The notes below the pieces were generated by a model. That model ran no database searches. It was not told where the DNA came from and was given only the letters and a program-made list of their open reading frames with translations. The position numbers and the translations under genes are program-made. Of a DNA stretch of 64,000 nt, positions 32,737 to 47,700 are shown piece after piece. Positions within the stretch are counted from its first letter, which is position 1. Each line of letters starts with the position of its first letter. This stretch comes from Macrocystis pyrifera (Eukaryota; Sar; Phaeophyceae; Laminariales; Laminariaceae): NCBI GenBank assembly GCA_031763025.1, contig JASSKH010000021.1:4402001-4466000 (forward strand), in the 5' to 3' direction.

Positions 32737-35700
32737 CTTGTATGTGTTGAGGAGAATGGAGCAAATCTCCATCATAAGTCCGGATAAACGCTATTCATGT
32801 CGCCGTCCTCAACGACGAGTGATACGGGGGACCATGGTGACCAGAACCTACTATTACGGGGGAACGTAGTAAATAGGACCAAATATTGTTAGTAAAAAAA
32901 TAGGTAAATATATAGGTTTTCATGTATACCATAGGTCCTATTAACTATGGACCCCCGTAATACGGACCCAAAAAACATGCCAGGTATACCCACCTATTGC
33001 TACCACATTTGGTTGTCACTACCATGTATATGTGTGTCCCCGCAATATTTAAGAGCAGTCTCAGGTACGATAGTGCTCTCAATCGCTTCATAAATCTTAC
33101 ACGGCAGTACGAATAAAAGTGCCACGAAAAAAATTCGGAACGAAACGGCGGACGCGGAGAGGCGTCCTCCCGCCTCAACGTAGACGCTGACCTTGTGCAG
33201 CAGAGATGTGCCTCGAGAGAGCAACACCTCGGCGTCATCAACGGCGTCACACAGAGCGTCACACGCGACGAGCGTTGCCTGCAAGTACGCCGCCGGTAGT
33301 GGGCGTCCAACGAAGAAGAGGGGGGTCGTGGGGCGCGGCAAGGGGAATGAAACGTCAAGTATCAGTCCCGTGTCCGGCAAGTGATTGGTCAACGAAGCGG
33401 CAAGTCGGTAGCGGTCAGACGCAAGATCTCAACAGCTTACGTAGTGGTTTTTTTTTTTCGTATCAGCCATTTTTCCAATTTGCAGAGGCGTCACTGATTG
33501 CTGGAAAAGATAGCTCTGAGAGAGGGAAACACCGCCTGCGGGTCTACCTCCATCCGGGTTGACAGTGGCTCCAGAAAAGCATATGGCCTACTGCAAATGC
33601 TTCAACAGGGGCATGCGAGCGCGCGCGTCCAAAAAATGTACGTGTGTACATACTCGGTAAGTAGAGACCGGTAAGCAAGCAATCGATCGAATGCACCTAT
33701 GGACCACTCGGTGCATCGAAACTCGTGGAACTAGTTTTTAGTTCGCTTCACCGCGACTCGTTCCTTCTGGAGTAACTCTAGCGCATCTGCAGCAAATGGG
33801 GTCTCCTTCTCCACATTCCAAAATGGTACTATGCCGGGGCTTCGTACAGCGAAATAGCACAACAGTAAAACGGTCTAAGCGGAGTAGCCCTGGTTCCGGC
33901 GACATGAGAAGGGTTAAGTAAATGAACGTGAAATTCAGATGACAAAACGTTACACTCTCAACCAAAACCCCACTCTTACCCTACCCGTACGAACTGTCCG
34001 CAATAAATCAGGCAATAACAGCCAGGGGAAGGACAACCGGCTGTTTCGCATTTGGTGACCCTTTTGAGGCCCAGCCAGGTACATCCGACAGAAATCGACC
34101 AACGTGATGATCACTGCGGCCGTACCAACCGCTGTTACGGGGGGGGGGCACAGCAAGTAAAACCTACGATGAACCCGAACAACAGGTGCTTTTATTTTGG
34201 GCAGAAAAAAATATGATAAGAACCGCCTCGTCTTCATCTTAAATGTCTAAAATCTCCTCATACTTCCGCTCTCCTTATAGTTCTCTCCAAGGTGGTATCT
34301 CCCCGTGTTTGCACACTATATGTATACTGGTATGTGTACAGTAGTTCTTAATACTACTGTATACTCCCCCAAACTATTACGGGGCAGGGAACATACAAAT
34401 CAGGACCAAATATGCTCACTAAAAATACTGGAATATATAGGCCTTTGTGTATATGATGGGTCCTGATTACTGTGGCCCCTCCCCCCCCCCGTACTACTAC
34501 AACCCCTTTTGGGGGGGCTGAAGAGGGAAAAATGCCGGGAAAAAAGGGGCGAATTATAGCATTGGTTTCACGCGGGCTACCCGGGTAGGGTGTGTGTCCG
34601 AACTGCAAGCTAAGGAACTGTCAAGACACACCCGCGCGCGCATCGCGACGACAGGTGTTGCGCTGCTCTCTCTCGTCCTAGACGCGCTTGACGGGAGCGC
34701 ACCTGTTTATTTTCTAGGTCGCTGTACCTAGGCTTCCAGCACCTGAAACTAGGCCTAATAATACGAGCACGCAGCAGGACGGGCAGTGTCATGCTACGTA
34801 CATGCGTGCCGCAAAACTCCCTGTAACAGCATTTTTTTCGGGAAAAAAATCTGAGCAGATCACCCCTGTTAGCAGAAGCCCGGGCCAGTGCTGCAATCGG
34901 GCCAGTGCCGCAATCGTCATACGTTCTCGTCCGTTTTTCCCTCTGAACTCAACTCCCATGCGCCCACAAGGATGAAAAGAACATGTGTACACCCCACTCT
35001 GAATACTACCAGGGTATTACCGGTAGACCGCCTCCTGAAAAAAAAAAAACGCCGCCTAGTGAAACTAGGTCCACAGACGCAGGCATTGAAGGGTAAAGGT
35101 GCAGCGGTGGAAGGGGTTCCGCCGCCTGCGTAAGGAAATTCAGTCTATATCCGCAGGCATTCAAGTCTAAAGTTGCATCTGCAACTCTAGACCCATTTTT
35201 TCTGTGACTTGAGACTTCAAGCCCAAAGTCACACATGCCAAGGAGGGTGGTCCAGAAGAAGTGCACAGAGTACCCCGCCGGTATGATAATGGCGGGAGAC
35301 AGAGAGGTTACTTGGCGATTGGTGGGTTGTGGATAGAGGTCCAAGTTTCCCCCCTTTCCAGCTGTCTTACTCCCATGACGAAACTGAGGAGTGCACAACT
35401 CCAGTTCACCTGCGAGATGGGGTGCGCCACTCGGTTCCCCATGAGCAACACGCCTCCACCAGCAGACGCTTCGTACAAACCTTCCGACGCGCTAAGGACG
35501 GCCAGGTTCACTCGAGACAGCGCCGCCTGCACACAAGGAAGCTCTAGCGCATCCTGTGGGGAACGCACGTTGGTTTCACATGAAAACCAAAAGCGACAGC
35601 AAGGGTTGGTCGTGGTTGGGTGATCGGTTCGAAGCGGGAGTCCAACTTAATTTAAAGAGGTTGCTGAAGTATTTCTAGACGGCAGGAGGGAGGGACAGCG

Positions 35701-38700
35701 GGGGGTTAGGGTACTCATTGGTTGCTTACCTCAGTCATTTGGCCATTGACCACGCATCACTTTCGAGACGGAGCAGGGGGGCAAATAGCACCAGTAGTGT
35801 GGGGGGTCAGGGAAACAGTGCAGACACAGTCGACAGCCGCAAGCCCTGGAAATTAGCAAAAGTCAGAACGCATCAATGGAGCGCGCTACCATATGGACGA
35901 GCGCTTCTGTGACCCGCGGTCTGCGCACCGTTTGAGCTTCTGAAAGCAGGAAGCCCGACGTACACGCCAGTGCCATCAGCAATTGGCTCATAAGCTGCGC
36001 CGGGCCTATCGTCTCCAGGTAGTGCAGTGCCTTCTCTGCCTCCTGCGACAGTCAGACAGTGAGGACAAAGCGTGGGCGGCATCCGCGCGCGAGCGCGGAG
36101 GTAACGAGTCAATGCTCGATCGTCGACGAGCAAGTGTCACCTTCGCACCGGTACTGCCTTCGGGTAAGGCTGTTCGCTTTGGGCACAAGAAAATTAGACA
36201 AATGACTTACCATCGTCCTGAACACGAAAGAGCACAACGATAACAAAACCAGAAACGTGCGACGTTACCACGAGAAAATTCATACTGTTTTCCATTGGCA
36301 AAAACTCGAAATGTGCAACACTGGCCGTACATAAGGGCAGCGAACAAACACAAAAACGGAACCGCCTAAGTGTATCCAACCGCGTTGCTGCTTCCGAAAT
36401 AAATTGACGGTTGTCTCCTAGCCTTTGACCAAATAAACGACGTTGTTATTTGATTCTACGAGTTATTATGCAAAAAGAACTGAAAGACCCTCCACTGCCC
36501 GCCCCTCATCTTGCAAGCCTCTGCCCACATACACCGCCTGACTGGGCGCTATACCCAAGCCACCACGAGCTCACCTGAGCAGGGTTAAACAAGTTTCGAG
36601 GTCGACACACGCCCCCCTCGTTTTCTTTTGCTACCGCATTCTCCACCTCGAGCCAGGCTTGCATCCACTCGGCCCCCTCCTTCTCGTCCACCCTGTACAA
36701 AACGTCGCCATCTGCCGCCGTCGCCGTCGCCGCCGCTGCGGTCTCCGCTGTCCGTCGCCACTCCACCTTGCCTCTCCGACCCCAGTCAAGCCGGCGAGGG
36801 CACGGCGGAGAAGCCAACAAGGACGGGATGGTAGAGGGCAACGAGGAGAACAACAACGAAGACGGGGACAAGCCCGACCTCTTACCGATACCCACGCCGC
36901 CTTCGCCTCGGTCTACGCTGGTAGAAGAGGCACCGTCAAACTCTGGCGAGCGAGAACCTTCACCGCCAGGAACACCACCGCTGTGACCGTCGCTAGTCGC
37001 GACACCGCCCCCACCACGGCCGCGGCCGCATCAGGCGCCGCTCCGGCCGCCGAAGCGTTCGGGGACACGGTGTTCCTTCCCGGAATAATCGTTTTCCAAC
37101 CTGAAGGCGATACCTCTGAGGCCGTGGGCGGACTTGATCGGTTAGCCGGCGGCGGCGACCACGGGCGCGGGATCCGCTCCGTCTCGGTCTCTGCTTCCGC
37201 CCCCCCCACGCTCGTCAGCGTCGTCACTGGCGGCATTGTCAACTCCTCCGTTGTGTCTGTCTCCCCCCGGGATCGAAGCGTCCTTGTTCCGTCTGCGCGA
37301 ATCGCGCGCTCGTCAGCCGGAGCGACAGCCGGAGCGTAAGCCGCGGCAGTGGTGGCGCAGGGCAAAACGCCCACCTCGTGGGCAGTCGCGCGCTCCACTA
37401 TGTCGGCGACCAGAGCACGCATGGCGTCTTTAACATCGGAAGCGCTCGAGAAAAAATCGGCATTCACGCCTCCGTCTGCAGCTTCTAACCCCGCGCCATC
37501 GTGCGGATGCGCGCTCCCGCCCTGCCAGTTGCGAGGGCTGTACCAGCGCACGAAGTCGGCGAAAACCGCCCCCGGGTTTTCCCGTACAAAGCAGCGCATG
37601 TCTGCGGAAAGCGTGGCGAAGCGCAGGCGAGACACTCGGTTCCTGGACACGTCGGCGTCGGCACTGTTAGACCCCGCGCGGACACTGGAGCGCGCGCGGG
37701 ATAGCAGAAGTATCGTTGGGGCACGCAGGTTTAGTGAGGGGGGCCGGGTGTGCTTAGCCGCCGGACGGAGCATGCGCGAGGGCGAGGGAATACTTATCCG
37801 TAATATCACGCTATTCTGTTGATAGCGAGGGGGGTGTTAAGCTCGCTGGCACGTGATTTCCGGTAGATAATGTTGCTGTACATCTTTCTCCGCTGTCGCG
37901 TGCCCAAGATGTCTCATGGTTGTGCGCCAAAGTAACGAAAAATAAAAAAATGCAAGCGAAGACTACACTTCGACACATCTTAATAAACGTAGAAAGTACG
38001 GTGAGCTCAACCCGCCTACGACTGCAGTCCAGCTTTGAGATCAAACCACTCAAATTCCAACAAGTTTGTCCCCAAAACGGGACTGCAGTTCTAAAAGGGT
38101 CAAGCTTTTATTGATACCAATCCGCCGGAGGGTTAAAAAAACAAACACAGAATATGATCCAAGCACACAATCTGCGACGAGGTACCCACAGGGCTACCGA
38201 CAGACGGGAGACCGTATATTCGGCGTCACCCGTCCTCTCGCATCTTCCCGGCGAAGCTCTTCCAGCGCGTGCCCCTAGGGAAAACTTGGAAGGCGTCGAC
38301 CAGGCCGGCTCTCAAATCCCCCAACAACGAGCTGGGGACAACGAGCGCACGAAGTGTCGGTGGCTGCGAAACATAAATACAATCATGGCAGCGACCTCTC
38401 GGTGTCCACAAGACGGAAGAGGGCAAGGGTGGGGCAGAGCGTGACGATGGGGAAGGCTGGGCTATCTGGAGCAGCGAACGGGGTCAAGGGACGCTTCACC
38501 TGAGGCGTCGCACCAGCTCCATCTGCTGCTCCAGCATGTCCGAAGTCAGCGGGCACGGTTGCATAAGCTCCGGGACCAAGACCCTGCCGGCCGATCACAC
38601 AACGACGATTTGCTTCAGTGAGACGGAGAATACAACCATTACCTGCTCCGGGAAGTCGGGCAAAAATATGATGAGCACACACAGGCTGACCACAATGGTT

Positions 38701-41700
38701 AAACGATGTGTACGTTGTCTATGCCGTTGCAAAAAGTAGGATGCTATATAATCAATTTTGTTCGGTGTGGTATGGAGCTCCGAACGTGAGGACCCTCAAC
38801 AAAAAATGTGTGCGCCCCTTCCGTACCATGCGTTCTCTCAAACATCACAACAACTTACCACTCGCCCGTGACCAGGAGACGGTCACCGGTGAACTTCATG
38901 CTGACTGAATCAGCGGCGGTGGCGGTGGCAGCCACGCCATGGTTGTTCCAGGCCCCTCGGGCTGCTGTCCCCGGCGTCTTCGCACCGGCTTCTCCATCGC
39001 CGCGCCCGTCCCTGAACATCCGCCCCCCTCCGCTCCCTCCCACGCTCTGCTCCTCTAGCGTCTCGCGTTTCTTAAGGGCAGCATCCCCCCGGGCTGCTCG
39101 ACGGGCCTTGTGCACTACGCCGCCCGCCTTCCTGACAACGCCCCCGACCCGCTTCAGGGTGCCGCCGACGCGCATGACAGCGCCTCCGACTTTGCCGGGG
39201 GCCCTGAGCGGATCAGCGCGCTGCTTCGACTCTGCGCCGTCGCCGCCGTTGTCTGCGCCGGAACGCGTCGCTTCTTCTGGGCCGCCGCATCGGAGAGGAG
39301 GGGGGAGCGTGGGCGACGGTTTCGTCGTCTCTTTCGGACGGCCGCCCAACCCCCACCATCTCGCCCCCGTGGTCTTGCCCCCACCATCTCCTTCTTTTAT
39401 TACCCCAACCCTTCTGAGAATGGCGTCTCTCTCCGCCGCGAACGTAGCAGCCTTCGTCTTCTCCGAGTCCCGCCCGTCCACATTTTCCGGGTCGACGCCG
39501 CTTCTTGCGCCGCCCTGGCCACCACGATCACCACCCGTCCTAGCAGCACTCCCCAGAGACCCTGCTGGCACCGCCGCCGCCGCCGCTGCCGCTGCCGCTG
39601 CCGCCGCCACGCCTTCGCTGACACTACTTACTGCATTCGAGGCACCAGCAACACTGCCGCCACCACCGTCGCCATCGCCACCACTACCACTACCACCACC
39701 ACCAACGCCTCCGTCAGTGCGAGAAGTTCCAATCGTTTCGTTTCTTCCAGGGTTCGTCGGTAGTGGTTCCCCGGCGGCTTCTTCTTCGGCGCCTGCCTCT
39801 CCTCCTCCTCTTCCGTCCGCGTCAACAGAGGGCGCGTTCCACCCCGGCGCGGAGGGCGATGTCAGACCGACAGGCGAAGAGCGGGTGGACAACGCGAGTG
39901 CCCTCGCTCTGTTCTGCTCGGCCACGCAGCAGTTCAGCATCTGGAGCTTTTGGTGAAGGAGGCAGGTTCTGGGAGGGGGTGAGAGACAGCGTGGGTGATC
40001 GGTGGGGAGGTCAGCGGGGGAAGGCGGCGAATGGGTCCGGCACATAAACATCGTCATAGACCCTTTCAGCAACGGCGAAAAAACAAGGAAGAAGAAAAAA
40101 AGTCCTGGAAGGAAGACGTACCAGTATAACACGGAGAAATCGCGTTTTTTCGCACTCGTTTTTTTTTTCCATTCAGGACCTTTTGCGTTTTTTTTTCCCC
40201 ACCTCCATTCTGGAAGTACTCCATTGCTTTCATGAGATAAGGATGGTGGCAACAAGCGCATGTACCTCTACCCCTCTCTGCGCGTTTCTGTACGCAGAAG
40301 GTTGTACACACTGGACAGCTCGGACAGATCTTCATTTAACGATAGATCTAGCTCGTTCGGGGAACCAGATAGAACGCCGATATACACGATCAGCACAATC
40401 TACTGTAGATCATCGTGTTTCTTTTCCGGGTGGGATCTGCTTGAGACGGTTCCTGCGCACATACATGGTTTGCCGGCCAGGATCTGCATGATGCGGACCT
40501 TGCACAGTATCTAATAACGGCAAGTATATATATATATGGATCATCTAAGATCTGATCCGATCTACAGATAATCTATATCGTGATATGTCCGACGTGTGGA
40601 ACATTCGGTAACCTCTGCGGAGCTCGAGTGAAGGTGCCAGGTCGTTCGCAACAACTTGCGCGCACCGCGGCACTCAACACCGAAGAGAACAATGCCTTTG
40701 AGTGCACACAGAGCTTCTGCGGCAACAACTACAACATGCTATATTTCTTTTGTATCTTCTAGCCACCCGGCTGCGTTTGCGGCGGGCATCTCCTGCACCA
40801 TCTGAGGCGCACAACATAGACTTCCACCCCCACCCACCGCGTGGGAACAGCATGTACCCGTAGGACAAACAAGTACTCAAGTGGCCGATAAAAAGCTCGG
40901 CAAAAGCGCTCACCGCATGTCGGGCGGAGGTGGTAAACACGCGCCCCCGTCAGCTCCGAAAGCGCCCCCAGCACCGCTAGCTCCGCTCGCTCCGCCCGTC
41001 CCTCCCGACGACACAGAACGAGGTCGAGCGAAGGCTCCGCCCCCATCACCAATGCCGCGCGTTGGCGCCCCATTTGTCGCGGCTGCCTGCTTGCAGTCGC
41101 CCTGGGTCGACTCACTCCGTCCGGTCTCCGTGCCATTTTCGGCTCCTCTCTCTTTGGCCTCAGCCGTGGCGGCCATGTGACGTCGCAGTCGGGCCGACTC
41201 TGCGGCGTCCTGGCCGGTGGCCGACGGGTCGTACATGCTGTAACCGTCTACCGGGGGCTCTGGGTCCTGCATCAGGCGGTACGTGTTAGCGGAGCGAGGG
41301 GCCGAGTGAGGGTCAGGGCGCGGGTACATAGGTGCGGAGCAAACACGTGAATACCGGGGGTGGCGGGGGGAGGGGCGGGGTACTCATGCCATGTATGACC
41401 GTAGTCGTATGACCATAGACCCTTGCATCTCTACGGAGCACGTCGGGTTTCCATCGACCACGAAGATAATGCTTGCGCCGAGCGCGAAGCGCTGGGAGAT
41501 GTTCGGCGGGTCGTATGAAGGCTAGTTTGCATCCTACTAAGAACCGCTTGCGAGGCGGACTTTCTTGCATATGGATGACAGCGTCGAGTGCATTCATTAG
41601 TTTCCTGGCGTCGTCACTTCCAGGGACAGCAATGGGTATGCTATGTGCCAGCCTCGTGGGTGCCTTATCATGTACACACTATGTTGATATAACAATTCCC

Positions 41701-44700
41701 CTTGCGCGGAGTTAAGGTTCTACACCCCGCACAAAATATCGAACTTGACCGCCAGCCATGGTGACCGTCAAAAACAAGAGCGATACTCTGTCTAGCTTAC
41801 GCAGTGATTAGCGTGTTACAGCGTCGGGGGGGGGCTGTCACCATTCTCGGCACTGAGGCGCCCTCTTCCCAGAGAAACCGGAGCTCTTGCACGAACGATT
41901 TCCAGAACGCGGCGATGTCGCCAAGGCAAACCCCATGCGTTCCTGGAGGGGGGGGAAGGGGGGGGGTAGGGATAGGAGTGGAGGGGGGTGGGGGTGGGCG
42001 GGTTGGGGCTAGACGCACAGCGCAGTAGATAACGTCTCCACTTGACAAAATCTGGCCTTCAACACTCACACACGCAGTCCGAAAACACAGATTGAAGTAA
42101 ACACGCCAAGTTTGCAAAGACGGGTTTTGAGGGGAAAAAACAATCTTACAGCTTTTTGGTTTTTAGGTTTCCTAGTGCATCGCATTCGCTAGAGCCCGAC
42201 AGGGTCATCTACGAAAAAAAAAATACAATGTCTCGACGACTGCAGAAGCTTGATTACCTTCTTATCGGGTTGATTCCTTCCTCCAGCCCGAGGTTCAAAC
42301 CATCACGTGAGAAAATCGATCGACCGAGTGATGCCAGAGACTTTTTCGCACAGATAAAAAGGCCACCCCCGTAGAGTTGAGTCCTGGGCACGTCGGTTTC
42401 GACCAAGACAAGACACAAAAACCGGCACAACCTTCTCTCGCTCCCGGTCTCGCGCCAACGCCTTGAGAAAACGGCGATACAACTAGGTAGGATCAGGGTT
42501 ATCGCGCTATAGGGGTACAGGGCCGGTGACGCGAGAAGTCTACACCACGAAGACACACAAAAACGTGAGAAATCAACGAACCACGTGTCCATCATACGTT
42601 CGAACAGCCCCCGACCCCTCGCGCCCATGCCTGCAGAACGGAACTCCTGAAGCGCCAGGAATCGACGGTAGCAGAGGCCTACCACGGACGGTGATAGCGA
42701 TCGACGTTTCGCCTATAGACCCGTTTTCCCCCTGTTCGTGCTGATTTTTCTCACTGCATCTAAATTTCGCACATTTTAGCGCCCTCGCCTTCGGTTTCGC
42801 CCCTCGCAACAACAAAAACGAACAAACAAACAAAAAAACTCGCCCAGAACTCCTACCAGTCAATTTCCCGCTTTCACAATCAGAGCGCAAGCTTGCCGTC
42901 CCGCCGTTTCCTTCTCTCTCTCTTGTCGTGTCTACGCACAGACAAAAAAAAAAAACACAAAAAAAACGCCTTTTATCTCTTCTCCCGGTTTCACCCTTTT
43001 TTTTACCATGAATACTGCAACTGCATACCGGCTTTACAGTACTACGGCGGACCATAGTAATCAAGACCTATCATATGCATAAAAACCTATATAGTCAAGT
43101 ATTTTTACTGGGCATATCTGTTCCTGATTACTGTGTCCCCCCCCCAATGGTTGTTTTCCCCGAAATGTGGGTGCAGTTAAGTAAAAAATACACGAGAAGG
43201 GAAAAAAAACCCAAGAATTCCGGCACGGCGTGGGACCACAGTCTGCAGCACGAAGAAAAAAAAGGAAAACGACGGTCGGTGGGGAACACACGTACACATA
43301 CAACCCCTGCGCATGCTCGTCAACGGCTCCTCCTGAACCCTGAACGGCCGAAGAACAGGCACGCTGCGTGTTCGCAACACGCTCCCGAACCCTGTACGAC
43401 CGACGAAGGCACTTTGCCTGTTCGCCAACACGTAACGCTCCTGAATGGTCAATGAAAGAATATCTCACCAAATCGAGCCGCCTCCAGCGCCACCTGAGAC
43501 ACCAATCGGCAGGCCGGAGCTCCCCCGCGAGGCACCCACAACCACGGCGTGGCCCCGCCGTCAGTCCCGTCCAGTTCCATCCCACACTGCGCTCGGGGCG
43601 GGGTTCGCCCGACAGAACCCCCACTATCCGTCCCCGCCCCCCCCCCATCAGGCAAGCACGAACGCCAAACCCTGGACTACGAACTCCAAGAGCGGAGGGG
43701 GTCCAGGGCGAGGGGGGCGCGCTATGCCCGTCCCCCCTTCGCGGGGTTTCCATCCGAGATGACGTTTCTTTGGGCGGTGTCGTCATCGGCGTTTGCGTCT
43801 GCGTCTGCTGCCGCTGCTGCTGTTGCCGGGGGTCTTGGGAGTAGTCCCACCCCCTGCCGCTTTTTTTTTCCGGCGCCCGGCCTGTCTCGGTAGCTGAGCG
43901 AGGCGCGGCGGGGGGTGAGGAGGTAGCGCGCGGAGTGGACGATCTCAGCAGGGTCTGTGCCCGTCGCGTGCAAAAAAGCAACGAGACAACCCCGAGCGAT
44001 GATTTTCCCCCGCGCGGGGAATCACCCCGTGTGACGAATACCCCGCGGTATGATTACCCCGCACGGTAATTAACCCGCACGAAGATTATCCGGCGTAGCG
44101 ATTACCCCGTGCGGTGGTTATCCCGCAAGATGATCACCCCGCGTGACGATTACCCCGCGCGGAGGAGGGGCCAAGGAACAAGGGGGGGGGGGGGGGGGAA
44201 GAAAAGAGCACGTGAGGCATCGGATCAGCGAAAACATCTGCGGCGGGTGGAACGGGAAGAGTATCGAGGGCCCGATAGGCGCACTCGAACCGGGTGGGAC
44301 GAGGTGCACCAGCGTGGGAGCAGCTAAACGGGTGTGTGGCTCGCTCCCTTGCGGCGACCCCGAACCGTCACTAGGGCAGAGCCAAGCCACAGGACGGGGG
44401 AGATACCTTAGAGTCATTTTTTTTCTGACTGGCGAGGCGTCCTCACCCAAAGGAACTACCCAATATTTCACCCCTAGCACGGACAGATCATGATCTGTCT
44501 GTCTATCTACAGCTCGTCTAGTTCCTTATCCGCCGTTGTCAGAGGTTATGCAGGATCTGTGTATAGTACAGATCCAACCCAAGAAACCTGTGCTATGCGT
44601 AGATCATGCGGGTTACACGAGTCCCACCCGGCGACATGAGCTGGATCACAAATCAGATCGCGACAACAACAGTACATTTTCCTTGAAAGGTCTACTAATG

Positions 44701-47700
44701 TAGATCATGAAGTGGGAACCGTTTATCTATCCGAGTTGTACAATAATCTTTCAATCCCCTTTGTGTGATAAACGTGCTTCGTTGTTCGCCTGGCCTCCTG
44801 CATGGCGCATGGACCACTCGTCGGTGTGTGCATGGGGTACATACAACGCAAAAAGTCGAGATTCGGGTGAGGTTTAGAGCTCCTGTCGTACCCAGTCTGA
44901 TGACATGGCATTGCATTGTCTACTCTGCTTACCGTGTCACAACGCACAGTAGTATCTCTGTGGTTGATTTGACGAGCACAGAGTTTGTGTCTCTCTAGGA
45001 TGATGAATCGACACGGACACTGGTTGTGCTGGACGTCGACGGGTAAAAAGAAAGGTTGAATATGAAGAACACGCGCACGTGAGGAGCCTGACGGAAACAA
45101 GGTATTATACCCCCTCTGTGCGTACAATCTAAAAGTCGCTTTTTTTGCAGTGATGCCTAGTGCTCCTCACTTCAGGAACCGTACACAAAAAAAGGTACTG
45201 TACCTCCTCTACCTCATGTTACGAACCTTTCCAAAAATAAGGTATTGCACCGCCCGTATGAAATGTCAGGAGCCTGACAAAAATTAGGTACGATTTTGTA
45301 CCCCTCCACATCTTACTTTAGGAACCTGCCACAAAAAGGTACTGTACCTCCCCTACCTCGTGTTGGGAACCTGACAAAAATAAGGTATTGTACCCCCTCA
45401 GCGGCGGCATGGCTCAGCGATCGTCCGGTCTCGCGGCGCACGTATCGCGGACTCACCAGCACCGAGAAGGTCTCCATCTTCTCCTCCTCCACCACCCGCA
45501 CCGCTGCTTGCTTGGTCGTGCTGAGTCGTCGCTCTCATCTGCGCGATGAGTGCTCGAGTGCCCGGGCCTAAGACCGCGCCGATGTGCCGTGCCTTCTCCC
45601 TCGCGGAGGTCACACCCCGCCTGACACAAGAAGGACGGAACGGGCAAGGATAGGGGGATGTTTTCGGCTGCCGTGTGCTCCCAGCGTTGTAAACAAATAC
45701 CATGCTTGGTGCCGGAAAACGATATATTACCGAACAAAAAAAGCCGATTCTTATTCCACGCGATTTTTTTTTTCGAAGAAAAAAAAAAAAAGGTGTCCCA
45801 ACCCCACGCCCCAGATACATCGCCGGCCGCTTCATGCGGGACTGCCACACCGACAGGGGCGCAAAAAACGTGCATAAGGCCCAAGGAAGGGAAAGGAACG
45901 TCAAGCGCCGTCAGAATTGCTGCGATTTACGGCCGGCGCCTGTGTCGCCAACGCACACACCTTGGGGCATTACGCGCAAAAAAAAGTCAGAAATATTCTG
46001 GCCCGAGAATGAGATGTACTCTAATCGTAGTACGCGCCCACCTCCCATGTGGCTATTACGGGGGACCGTAGTAAATAGGACCTACGGCGCACACAAACCT
46101 ACACATAAATATATTTCCCTATTTTTACTGACAATATTTGATATTATTTACTATGGTCCCCCCCGGCAAAAATTACGGGGGATCCTATTAAACAGGACCT
46201 TCGTTACACACAAAATCCTACATATTTCCCTATCTTTACTGACAATATTTGGTCCTATTTACTATGCCCCCCCCCCCCGTAAACAGTAAATAGTGGCAGT
46301 GTGCGGAGTAATTAGTGCCGGTTGACGCTATATATAGTGCCGGTATTGTTGGCTGGCTACCATAGCACATACCGACCGGCACTATAGGGAAACAACTACT
46401 GCTGTACAAGGCAGACAGTTTTTACAGCCCCAATGCGCGCTACAGTGCGATCGACGTCACAAAATAGCGTGCATTTAGTACGCAAGAGGACACACTCAGA
46501 CGACTTTCCGAGCCGGTCTTCTCTCGACACAAGGGGAGAGTGCTAGCCTAGCGCCGAGCGACGCGTCCATCGGAACCTCCGGACGAGAATCTGTCCAACG
46601 CCCCGCCATTCTCGGGGTTGTGTGTGCCCGCCTTCCTCATTTTTAAGAAAAACCAGGGGGGGGGGGGGTGTTACCCTGCGTGTTATACGGGTAGTAGCAT
46701 CACGCGCGAAACAAACTATAATGACACGCAGCTTGAAAAAATGAATATCGGACGAAATGCGTCAATCTCACAGCTCGGGTGCTTGACGTTTTAACAACAC
46801 CAAAAAGAAGCTGAAAGTCCCGCCATCATTTGGTGCCCAAGGTGCATGAACAATAAAATGATGAAAGCAGGATTGGCAATCTGAACCGCTCCTTGACGCT
46901 GAAAAAAATCTCAATCAACCCCCCCCCCCCCCCCCCCCCCCCCCCCTATACTATATACCTGGTATATATATATAGGCTGGGTTGGCGTCGGTTGGCGACG
47001 ACGCTGTAAAACACGCCTCTCACTGCGTGAGCTAGACGGCCAGGGTACCGTTTTTTTTTTTTTTCTTTTTGGCGGTTACCACGGCTGGCGGTCAAGTTAG
47101 ATCATTTTTGTGTGGGGAGAACCTTTACTCCGCACAAGGGGGACGATGGTATGACGCAGTGAGTATATGGTGAGGCACCCACGAGGCAGTTACATAGTGA
47201 ACCCATTGCTGTCTCTGGAAGTGGCCACACCAGAAACTAAACCAACTCATTGATGCTGTCATCCATACGCAAGAAAATCCCCTCACAAGCGGTTCTTAGT
47301 AGGATGCAGCTCACCCTTCACGCGACTCGCCCAACACCTCACGGCGCTTCGCGCTTGGTGCAAGTAATGTCTGCCCGGTCGGTGAAAACCCGACGTGCTC
47401 CGTCCCGGCATTATAGGGATGCGAGGGTCGATGGTCATACGACTACGCCCATGCACGATAATGAGTACACGCCCCCCCCCGCCGCCGCCGCGCCCGCCCG
47501 CCGCTCTTTCTTCCCAAACAACCACAACAGTCCTCTTTCGACCAGAGGAACCAGAAAAGGTGAACGATCACACGCCACATGTCACATGCCCACCACCAAA
47601 CGAGAAAAAAAACATTCGGCGAAAAAAAGATTTAAAAAAAAAAAAACGAAACACGAAAAACGACACGCGACAAACAACGACGAAAAACAAAAACATCCCG

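Noticed and set aside
36768..36986. Plus-strand acidic frame opposite RAB3GAP1
   Set aside because: It is the mirror of the low-complexity insertion and of intron sequence. The minus-strand exons on each side carry family motifs and phase.
43061..43981. A 306-codon minus-strand frame in front of RAB3GAP1 exons
   Set aside because: It is Arg/Gly/Pro-rich with no domain, overlaps equally open frames on both strands, crosses a MITE and has no splice links to the phased exons.
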